Source: Actinomycetota bacterium
GTDB taxonomy: Bacteria; Actinomycetota; Nitriliruptoria; Nitriliruptorales; Nitriliruptoraceae
DNA: 38,794 bases
Reading direction: 5' to 3'
Assembly (NCBI GenBank): GCA_019348115.1
Contig: JAHWKB010000004.1
Span: 1 to 38,794 of the forward strand
The position numbers and the translations under genes were made by a program. This document shows positions 29,621 through 37,178 of this stretch, piece by piece; the first letter of the stretch is position 1; each line of letters opens with the position of its first letter. The notes under the pieces were generated by a model. The model made no database searches, was not told where the DNA came from, and was given only the letters and a program-made list of their open reading frames with translations.

Positions 29621-30145
29621 TCAGACTCCGGAACTCACGGTGTAGGTCAACTCGTGACGGTAGGTCCCCGCCGGGTCCAACGCCGTCGCCGGCTGCGTGA
29701 CCGTCAAATCATACGTGTCACTCGTCGTCAGAATGCCAGTAAGCGGGTTCGTAGCCAGCGCGACGGCCGTCGTCCCGACCGGAACCGCGAGGTTGCCGAC
29801 GCCGGTGCTGGTACCCGCATTCACCGCAGACATCGTCATGCCAGACGACAGCACGTTCGTGCCATACACCGAATTGATGGAATCCCATTCCTTCATCGTC
29901 GCGTTCAACGACTTCACCGAAAGGGTGTACGCCGTGTTGGCATCCACGGTGATCGAACCGATCGCCGCGGCCGTAACCGGCAGTTGGGCGAGCGTCGCAT
30001 CAGCGGGAGCGGACGAAATCGTGATCGTCCCAGCCAAAGTCCCTGTGACGTTCTGGGTCTCGGCGCCAGCGCCGGCGACACCGAAGGCGGTGGCGAGAAG
30101 GGTGCTGGCGAGGGCGGTGGCGGCGATCTTCCGCGAGATCCGCAT
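29621..30145 (-). CDS. Secreted, cysteine-free, Thr/Ser/Ala-rich beta-strand protein (WxL-like strand pattern)
   Basis: Signal peptide MRISRKIAATALASTLLATAFGVAGAGAET; mature chain without Cys; C-terminal DPAGTYRHELTYTVSSGV. AAAGGA upstream of the ATG. Confidence 0.72.
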   Translation of the reverse strand: MRISRKIAATALASTLLATAFGVAGAGAETQNVTGTLAGTITISSAPADATLAQLPVTAAAIGSITVDANTAYTLSVKSLNATMKEWDSINSVYGTNVLSSGMTMSAVNAGTSTGVGNLAVPVGTTAVALATNPLTGILTTSDTYDLTVTQPATALDPAGTYRHELTYTVSSGV

Positions 30146-30676
30146 CCGGGAATCCTTTGATCCGGGGCCGGATTGGAGGGCGGCCCGCTGTCACTCAGAG
30201 CATCGCCGCGGTTACTGGATGACTACATAGGGCAGGTTGCCCATCCTCACCTTCCGTGACGCGAAGAAGAGGACATACCCGGCACGGTCAGTGACCGTGC
30301 GGACAGGCCCGACAGCGCGAGCCCGGCCGCGTTCCCGCTCGTTCTGGGTGCGATCCGCGTCGAATCCGAACCCCGAGGTGCGGAATCGCGTGCCCGAGCA
30401 CGGGGCCGCGGGACGACCGCGTCACGGTGCGTGGTCGGGCCGAGCGCGGGGCGCGGCCCGCTGTCATCGTCCGCTCGGCCGGCGTTCGCTCGGCGTGGAC
30501 GGCGAGCAGGCACGGGACCGTGAGCAGCTGGGCCCGGGATACGGGGAGGGGCTGCTCGCGGTCGCGGTGGACCCCACGGTCCAGGCGGGACCGCGCGGCG
30601 GCGCGCTGCCACCGGGCACGGGAGCCGGGCAGGACTACGCTCGCCGGCCCGCCCCGACCGCACCCGCGAGGAACGC

Positions 30677-32158
30677 ATGCGCGAGATCGACGTCACCGAC
30701 CGCTCGATCTACACCCGCACGATCGGCATCGAGCACGACCCGGAGGCGGGACCGCGGCGGAACATCGACGCGAAGGGGCGTGAGATCGCGCCGGACCTGC
30801 TCGCGCTCATGGGCGACACGCCGCTCGTGGCGATGGAGCGGATCTCGAAGGACGTCCCGCCGACGCTCATCGCCAAGCTCGAGATGCTGAACCCGGGTGG
30901 GTCGGTGAAGGACCGCATCGGCATCGCGATGATCGAGGCGGCAGAGGCGGCCGGCGTGCTGAAGCCGGGTGGGACCATCGTCGAGCCGACCTCCGGCAAC
31001 ACCGGGGTCGGGCTCGCGATCGCCGCGGCGCGGAAGGGCTACCGCTGCCAGTTCGTTGTCCCGGACAAGGTGAGCCAGGACAAGATCTCGCTGATGCGCG
31101 CCTACGGGGCCGAGGTCGTGGTCTGCCCGACGGCGGTGGATCCGGAGGACCCGCGCTCCTACTACTCGGTGTCCGATCGACTCGCGGCCGAGCCGAACGC
31201 GTTCAAGCCCAACCAGTACTTCAATCAGGCCAACCCGCAGACGCACATGATGTCGACCGGGCCGGAGCTGTGGCGCCAGACCAACGGCCTCATCGACGCG
31301 TTCGTCTGCGGCGTCGGGACCGGCGGGACCGCGACCGGCATCGGTCGCTACCTCAAGGGACGGAAGCCCGACGTCCAGATCATCGGCGCGGACCCGGAGG
31401 GCTCCCTCTACTCCGGGGACGAGATCCACCCGTACCTCGTCGAGGGCATCGGCGAGGACTTCTGGCCCGAGACCTTCGACCCGGCCATCGTCGACCACTG
31501 GTACCGCGTCTCCGACCGCGACTCCTTCACGACGGCCCGGCGCATCACCCGCGAGGAGGGGATCCTCGTCGGCGGCTCGGGCGGCACGGCCGTCTGGGCC
31601 GCGCTCGAGTACGCCAGGACGCAGCCGGAGGACGCCACCATCGTCGTGCTCCTCCCCGACTCGGGGCGCGGGTACCTGTCGAAGTTCCTCGACGACAAGT
31701 GGATGGCCGAGCACGGCATGCTCGAGCGCACCGGCGGCCGCAAGCACGTCACCGACGTCCTCGGCTCCAAGCCCGAGGAGCTTCCCGCCCTCGTCCACGT
31801 CCACCCCAACGAGACCGTGGCCCAGGCGATCGCGCTGCTGCAGGAGTTCGGCGTCTCGCAGATGCCGGTCTTCCGCGACGGCGTGCACGAGGACGCGATG
31901 ATCGGCGACGTCCTCGGCTCCATCCGCGAGAACGCGCTCCTCGATGCGGCGCTCAAGGACGCGGACGTCATGCAGAAGCCGATCGGTGAGGTCATGCAAC
32001 CGCCGCTGCCCGTCGCCGGCGTCAACGAGCCGCTCGACGACGTCTTCGCCGGCCTCGCGGCCGGCTCGCCTGCGGTCGTCATCGTCGACGACGAGCGCCC
32101 CGTCGGCGTCGTGACCCGCGCCGACCTCCTCACCTTCCTCGCGAGCCAGCAGGGCTGA
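30677..32158 (+). CDS. cbs: Cystathionine beta-synthase with C-terminal CBS domain pair
   Basis: LLALMGDTPLVAMERISKDVPPTLIAKLEMLNPGGSVKDRIGIAMIEAAE (PLP Lys), EPTSGNTGVGLAIAA, C-terminal CBS motifs (FGVSQMPVFRDG...VIVDDERPVGVVTRADLL). Confidence 0.95.
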   Translation: MREIDVTDRSIYTRTIGIEHDPEAGPRRNIDAKGREIAPDLLALMGDTPLVAMERISKDVPPTLIAKLEMLNPGGSVKDRIGIAMIEAAEAAGVLKPGGTIVEPTSGNTGVGLAIAAARKGYRCQFVVPDKVSQDKISLMRAYGAEVVVCPTAVDPEDPRSYYSVSDRLAAEPNAFKPNQYFNQANPQTHMMSTGPELWRQTNGLIDAFVCGVGTGGTATGIGRYLKGRKPDVQIIGADPEGSLYSGDEIHPYLVEGIGEDFWPETFDPAIVDHWYRVSDRDSFTTARRITREEGILVGGSGGTAVWAALEYARTQPEDATIVVLLPDSGRGYLSKFLDDKWMAEHGMLERTGGRKHVTDVLGSKPEELPALVHVHPNETVAQAIALLQEFGVSQMPVFRDGVHEDAMIGDVLGSIRENALLDAALKDADVMQKPIGEVMQPPLPVAGVNEPLDDVFAGLAAGSPAVVIVDDERPVGVVTRADLLTFLASQQG

Positions 32159-32174
32159 CACGACCGGAGCGACG

Positions 32175-33302
32175 ATGCACTTCAACACCCGCGCGATCCA
32201 CGCCGGCCAGGACCCCGAGCCGACCACCGGCGCGGTGAACGTCCCGGTCTTCCAGACCTCCACGTTCGCCCAGCCGGCCGTCGGCGAGCACCTCGGCTAC
32301 GAGTACGCGCGGACCGGCAACCCCACCCGGACCGCGCTGCAGGAGTGCCTCGCCGCGCTCGAGAACGCCGACGCGTGCGTCGCGTTCGCGTCGGGCCTGG
32401 CCGCGGAGGACGCGATCTTCCGCATGCTCTCCCCCGGCGACCACGTGCTGATGGCGAACGACGTCTACGGCGGGACGTGGCGCCAGATCTCGAAGGTCCA
32501 CAGCCGCTTCGGCATCGAGGTCAGCGCCGTCGACCTCTCCGACCTCGACGCCACGAAGGCCGCGATGCGCGAGAACACGCGCTACGTCTGGGCCGAGACG
32601 CCCAGCAACCCGCTCCTGAAGATCCTCGACATCGCGGCGCTGGCGCAGATCGCGAACGAGGGCTTCGCCGAGCTGGTCGTCGACAACACCTTCGCGACGC
32701 CCTACCTCCAGCAGCCGCTGGAGCTGGGCGCCGACATCGTCGTCCACTCGACCACCAAGTACATCGGCGGCCACTCCGACGTCGTGGGCGGCGCGGTCTG
32801 CACCGACGAGGAGAACGCCGAGGAGCTGCGCTACCTCCAGAACGCCGTCGGCGCCGTCCCCGGCCCGTGGGACTGCTACCTCACGCTCCGCGGCGCCAAG
32901 ACGCTCGCCGTCCGCATGGACCGGCACTGCGAGAACGCCCAGCGGATCGCCGAGTGGCTGACCGAGCACGAGGCGGTCGAGCAGGTCCTCTATCCGGGCC
33001 TCGCCGACCACCCCGGCCACGACGTCGCCGCGTCGCAGATGCTCGCCTTCGGCGGCATGATCAGCTTCCGCCTCCGCGGCGGCGAGGCGGCCGCGCGGCG
33101 GGTCGCCGAGCACACCGAGCTGTTCTTCCTCGCCGAGTCCCTCGGCGGCGTCGAGAGCCTCATCGAGCACCCCGGCGTCATGACCCACGCGTCCGTCGCA
33201 GGCACCGACCTGCAGGTGCCCGACGACCTCCTCCGGTTGTCGGTCGGCATCGAGCACGTCGACGACCTCATCGCCGACCTCGACCAGGCCCTCGCCGACT
33301 AG
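32175..33302 (+). CDS. Cystathionine gamma-synthase/lyase (Cys/Met PLP enzyme)
   Basis: FNTRAIHAGQDPEPTTGAVNVPVFQTSTFAQPAVGEHLGYEYARTGNPTRTALQECLAALE..., HSTTKYIGGHSDVVGGAV (PLP Lys). Confidence 0.94.
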   Translation: MHFNTRAIHAGQDPEPTTGAVNVPVFQTSTFAQPAVGEHLGYEYARTGNPTRTALQECLAALENADACVAFASGLAAEDAIFRMLSPGDHVLMANDVYGGTWRQISKVHSRFGIEVSAVDLSDLDATKAAMRENTRYVWAETPSNPLLKILDIAALAQIANEGFAELVVDNTFATPYLQQPLELGADIVVHSTTKYIGGHSDVVGGAVCTDEENAEELRYLQNAVGAVPGPWDCYLTLRGAKTLAVRMDRHCENAQRIAEWLTEHEAVEQVLYPGLADHPGHDVAASQMLAFGGMISFRLRGGEAAARRVAEHTELFFLAESLGGVESLIEHPGVMTHASVAGTDLQVPDDLLRLSVGIEHVDDLIADLDQALAD

Positions 33303-33366
33303 GACCGAGCCCGCCGAGCGCCCCGGCCAGCCCGGTCCGTCCGAACCGCTCGGATACCGTCGCGGA

Positions 33367-35610
33367 GTGACCCGCCCCCTCCGCGCTCCGGCGCTGCTGC
33401 TCCTCCTGGCGCTCCTCGCGAGCGCCTGCGGCAGCATCGTCGAGCTGGAGCTGCCCGAGCTCGATGCGGTCCCCCGCGACCCCCCGGAGCAGTCGATCGT
33501 CTACGACGCCGACGGCAACCAGCTCGCCGTCCTGCGTCGCGAGTTCCGGGAGCGCATCGACATCGAGGAGCTGCCACAGCACCTCATCGACGCCGTCGTC
33601 GCGGCCGAGGACCAGCGCTTCTGGATCCACGGTGGGGTCGATGCCCGTGCCATCGTCCGTGCCGCGGCGGCCAACCTCGCGGCCGGTGGAGTCGAGCAGG
33701 GCGGATCCACGATCAGCCAGCAGCTCGTGAAGATGCTGTACATGCCGAACGACCCGCGGACGCCGTCGACGAAGGTCCGGGAGGCGCTCCTCGCCCGGCA
33801 GATCGAGGACGAGCGCAGCAAGGAGGACATCCTCGGCGAGTACCTCAACACCGTCTACTTCGGCAACGGTGCCTACGGCATCGAGGCGGCCGCCGAGACG
33901 TACTTCCGCAAGGCGGCGACGGACCTCGACCTCGCGGAATCGGCGCTCTTGACCGCCATCATCCGCGCCCCCGAGTCGCTGAACCCGACCCGGGAGCCGG
34001 ACGGGGCGAGGCTGCGGCGCGACCTCGTGCTCGATGCCATGGTCGAGCTCGGGTCGATCGACGCCGAGGCCGCGGAGGCCGCCAAGGCGGCGTCCGTGGA
34101 CGTCGCGCCCCGACCGCCCTCGCCTCCGACGAGCGAGCCCCACTGGGTCGACTTCGTCATCCGCACCCTCCTCGACGACCCGACGTTCGGCGACGACGAG
34201 GCGGAGCGGGCGCAGCGCGTCTTCGGCGGAGGGCTCCGGATCCACACGACCCTGCGGCCCCAGCTCCAGGCGCTCGCACGGGACGCGGTCGCGACCCACC
34301 TGCCGGACGCGAGCGACCCGGAGGTGGGGCTCGTGCACGTCGACCCGGGGACCGGGCACATCCTGGCGGCGGTCGGTGGACGCGACTACGACCGGCAGCA
34401 GTTCGACCTCGCCACGCAGGCCCGCCGACAGCCCGGCTCCGCCTTCAAGACCTTCGTCCTCGCTGCAGCGGTGACGAGCGGGTACGGACCGGGCCACCTC
34501 ATCGACGGCGGCCCGGCGACCTTCGACACGGTGAACGGGCCGTGGAAGGTGCGCAACTACCTCGGGTCCCGCCCCGGCCTCGTCACCCTCGAGGAGGCGA
34601 CGTGGGCGTCGGTGAACGGCGCCTTCGCCCGGCTCATCCTCGAGCTGGGGACCGGGCGGGTGGCGGCCCTGGCGCGGGCGATGGGGGTGCAGTCGCCCAT
34701 CAACGAGGACGCCCCGATCGCCCTCGGCGGCGTCGACCCCGGCGTGAGCCCGCTCGACATGGCCGCCGCCTACGCGACCCTCGCGAACGGTGGAGAGCGC
34801 GTCCCGGCGACGCCGATCGACCGCATCGAGGACGCCGACGGCGCCGTGGTGCACCGCCCCGACGACCGCGGCCGGCGCGTGCTCGATCCGTCGGCCGCCT
34901 TCGTCACGACCAAGATCCTGCAGGGCGTGGTCGAGAACGGCACCGGCGTCCGTGCCCGCATCCCCGGCTGGGAGGTCGCGGGCAAGACCGGCACCACGCA
35001 GAGCTACGCCGACGCCTGGTTCGTGGGCTACACCCCGACGCTCGCCGCGAGCGTCTGGGTCGGACGGCCCGAGGGTCGCGTGCCGATGCACGACATCCGT
35101 GGGGTCCGCAACGTCACCGGCGGCAGCTTCCCCGCGCGCATCTGGCGGAGCTACGCGACGGCCGCGCTCGTCGACGAGCAGCCGGTCGACTTCTCCCTCC
35201 CGGAGGAGTACTACGAGATCGTCGAGCTCGACCCCGAGACCGGGCTCCGTGCGGCCCCGTGGTGCGCCGGCGAGCCCACCGCCGTGCCGCGGGCCATCGT
35301 CCCCCGCGAGACCTGTCCGTCACCGACGGCGGTGCCGACACGGACGGCGACCCCGGTCCTCGTGTGCCCCGAGACGCCGTCCCCCGACGAGGAGCCGGTG
35401 GCGCTCTGCGAGGAGCGGACGCGCACCCCGGCGCCGGCGCAGACGACCGAGCCCTCCCCCGACGGGACGGCCGAGCCGGACCCGCAGCCAGGGGATCCTC
35501 CGGAGGAGCAGCCGACGGACGACGAGCGGCCACCCCCGCCGCCGCCGAGCCCGTCGCCGACCGGGGGCGAGGTCCGACCGACACCGGGGGGCGGCGGAGC
35601 GACGGAGTAG
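33367..35610 (+). CDS. Class A penicillin-binding protein (transglycosylase/transpeptidase) with lipobox-like N-terminus
   Basis: TG motifs VVAAEDQRFWIHGGVD, QGGSTISQQLVKMLY, YLNTVYFGNGAYGI; TP motifs RQPGSAFKTFV (SxxK), SVN, VAGKTGTTQSYADAWFVGYTP (KTG); N-terminus LLLLALLASACGS; Pro-rich C-terminal tail. Confidence 0.95.
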   Translation: MTRPLRAPALLLLLALLASACGSIVELELPELDAVPRDPPEQSIVYDADGNQLAVLRREFRERIDIEELPQHLIDAVVAAEDQRFWIHGGVDARAIVRAAAANLAAGGVEQGGSTISQQLVKMLYMPNDPRTPSTKVREALLARQIEDERSKEDILGEYLNTVYFGNGAYGIEAAAETYFRKAATDLDLAESALLTAIIRAPESLNPTREPDGARLRRDLVLDAMVELGSIDAEAAEAAKAASVDVAPRPPSPPTSEPHWVDFVIRTLLDDPTFGDDEAERAQRVFGGGLRIHTTLRPQLQALARDAVATHLPDASDPEVGLVHVDPGTGHILAAVGGRDYDRQQFDLATQARRQPGSAFKTFVLAAAVTSGYGPGHLIDGGPATFDTVNGPWKVRNYLGSRPGLVTLEEATWASVNGAFARLILELGTGRVAALARAMGVQSPINEDAPIALGGVDPGVSPLDMAAAYATLANGGERVPATPIDRIEDADGAVVHRPDDRGRRVLDPSAAFVTTKILQGVVENGTGVRARIPGWEVAGKTGTTQSYADAWFVGYTPTLAASVWVGRPEGRVPMHDIRGVRNVTGGSFPARIWRSYATAALVDEQPVDFSLPEEYYEIVELDPETGLRAAPWCAGEPTAVPRAIVPRETCPSPTAVPTRTATPVLVCPETPSPDEEPVALCEERTRTPAPAQTTEPSPDGTAEPDPQPGDPPEEQPTDDERPPPPPPSPSPTGGEVRPTPGGGGATE

Positions 35611-35638
35611 CCTCCGCGTCCTCCCGAGGAGGTCCCTG

Positions 35639-36589
35639 CTGCGCGCCCTGCTGGTGTTCAACCCGAACGCGACGACGACCGACGACCGCGTCCGGGACGT
35701 GATCTCCTCCGCGCTCGCGTCCGAGGTCGAGCTCGAGGTCCACGCCACCAAGCAGCGGGGGCACGCCACGCACATCGTCGCGGGTGCCGTCCACGAGGGC
35801 GTCGACGTCGTCTTCGCGCTCGGCGGTGACGGCACGGCGAACGAGGTCATCCAGGCGCTCGCGGGCACCGATGTCATCCTGGGGGTCATCCCCGGCGGCG
35901 GGGCGAACGTGCTCGCCCGCTCGCTCGGGCTCCCGAACGAGTCGGTCGCGGCGACGGGGATGCTCCTCGACCACCTCCGGCACCGGCGGACCCGCCGGGT
36001 CTCGCTGGGGCGTGCCGCTGGCCGCTACTTCGGCTTCAACGCCGGCCTCGGCTTCGACGCGGCGATCGTGCGCGCGACCGAGCAGAACGTCCGGATGAAG
36101 CGGCTCCTGCGACAGGGCGCGTTCGTCTCGCTCGGTTTCCGCGAGTGGTTCGGCGGCCCGGACCGCCGCGACCCCGTGGTCTTCGTCCAGCTCCCCGGCG
36201 GCGAGCCGCGCGGCCCGTACGGGGTCACGATGATCGGCAACACCGATCCGTACACCTACCTGGGGGCTCGCGCCTTCCGATCGACGCCCGACGCGTCCTT
36301 CGAGCGCGGGCTCGACCTCCTCGGGGTCCGCCCGGTCGGGACGGCGGCACTGCTGCGGATCATCGCCGGCGCGTTCGCCGAGGGCCGCCACGTCAAGAGT
36401 CGCCACTGCGACTACTGGCGCGACCTGCCCGAGTTCACCTTGACGGCCACCCGCCCGCAGCCGCTCATGGTCGACGGGGACTACGCCGGTGAGCACACGT
36501 CCGTGACCTTCCAGAGCGTGCCGCAAGCACTCACCGTGCTGGCCGCGCCACCCTCCGAGGCGGTGCGATCGGACCCTCCGAGGCCGTAG
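35639..36589 (+). CDS. Diacylglycerol kinase family lipid kinase (apparent CTG start)
   Basis: (L/M)RALLVFNPNATTTDDRVRDVISSALASEVELEVHATKQRGHA...DVVFALGGDGTANEVIQALAGTDVILGVIPGGGANVLARSLGLP. GAGGAGG at 35626-35632 with a 6-nt spacer to CTG 35639. Confidence 0.9.
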   Translation: MRALLVFNPNATTTDDRVRDVISSALASEVELEVHATKQRGHATHIVAGAVHEGVDVVFALGGDGTANEVIQALAGTDVILGVIPGGGANVLARSLGLPNESVAATGMLLDHLRHRRTRRVSLGRAAGRYFGFNAGLGFDAAIVRATEQNVRMKRLLRQGAFVSLGFREWFGGPDRRDPVVFVQLPGGEPRGPYGVTMIGNTDPYTYLGARAFRSTPDASFERGLDLLGVRPVGTAALLRIIAGAFAEGRHVKSRHCDYWRDLPEFTLTATRPQPLMVDGDYAGEHTSVTFQSVPQALTVLAAPPSEAVRSDPPRP

Positions 36590-36602
36590 CGCCCGTCGTG
36601 GA

Positions 36603-36625
36603 CCGGGGCGGACGTTCGGCCCCGG
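36603..36625 (+). terminator. Hairpin after the lipid-kinase gene
   Basis: CCGGGGC-GGACGTTCG-GCCCCGG, 7-bp stem 13 nt after the stop. Confidence 0.45.
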
Positions 36626-36679
36626 CCGTTCGTCGACCGCGCACCCGGGGCCACTTGCGAGATTCCGCAAGCGAAACCC

Positions 36680-36708
36680 TTGTGCCGGGCCGGAACCCTG
36701 GTTACAGT
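36680..36708 (+). promoter_or_regulatory. Candidate sigma70-type promoter of whiB1-like gene
   Basis: TTGTGC (36680-36685) - 17 bp - TACAGT (36703-36708), flanked by two perfect dyads. Confidence 0.55.
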
Positions 36709-36844
36709 CTCGAATCAAGTTCGAGAAAACGTTCACAAGCCCGCCCAGCTCCTGGCGGGCACTCCTCGGACACCTCTCCGACCCACGTCTTCCTGCGCAC
36801 GCCCGTCCCCTCCGGCGGCCGTGCCGACCCCCCTGGAGGCCCCC

Positions 36845-37096
36845 ATGGACTGGCGCAGCCGTTCCGCATGCATCGACGAGGACCCCGAGCTCTTCTTCCC
36901 GATCGGCACGACCGGCCCGGCCGTCGAGCAGGCCGACGCCGCCAAGCGCGTCTGCGCCCGCTGTGACGTCCGCGAGGAGTGCCTCGAGTACGCCCTCGCG
37001 TCGAACCAGGACGCGGGCGTCTGGGGCGGCCTGACCGAGGACGAGCGCCGCACCCTCAAGCGCGCCCGTCAGCGTCGCCGGCGCATCGCCAGCTGA
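36845..37096 (+). CDS. whiB1: WhiB-family [4Fe-4S] transcriptional regulator, WhiB1-like
   Basis: MDWRSRSACIDEDPELFFPIGTTGPAVEQADAAKRVCARCDVREECLEYALASNQDAGVWGGLTEDERRTLKRARQRRRR: four Cys, GVWGG turn, basic tail. GGAGG 5 nt upstream. Adjacent to a convergent PdtaS-like gene. Confidence 0.92.
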   Translation: MDWRSRSACIDEDPELFFPIGTTGPAVEQADAAKRVCARCDVREECLEYALASNQDAGVWGGLTEDERRTLKRARQRRRRIAS

Positions 37097-37112
37097 CGGT
37101 CCCGCGACACCC

Positions 37113-37144
37113 GGACGGGCCCACCCTGCGGGGTGGGCCCGTCC
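37113..37144 (+). terminator. Strong hairpin terminator downstream of whiB1-like gene
   Basis: GGACGGGCCCACCC-TGCG-GGGTGGGCCCGTCC, perfect 14-bp stem, 16 nt after the stop. Confidence 0.75.
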
Positions 37145-37178
37145 GTGTCCGGGGCCCTGCAGCACTACGCTGCAGCCG

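Noticed and set aside
30146-30330. c-di-GMP or other riboswitch upstream of the envelope cluster
   Set aside because: The minus-strand GGGCAACC string recalls part of the GEMM motif, but the GACGCAAAGC and tetraloop-receptor elements are not present.
30520-30559. Inverted repeat GAGCAGC...GCTGCTC as a cbs leader structure
   Set aside because: 7-9 bp complementarity across a long GC-rich loop is expected by chance in this composition.
30237-30890. 217-aa ORF in the cbs upstream region
   Set aside because: Overlaps the cbs start, Arg/Ser/Thr-rich translation with no recognisable fold; treated as noncoding.
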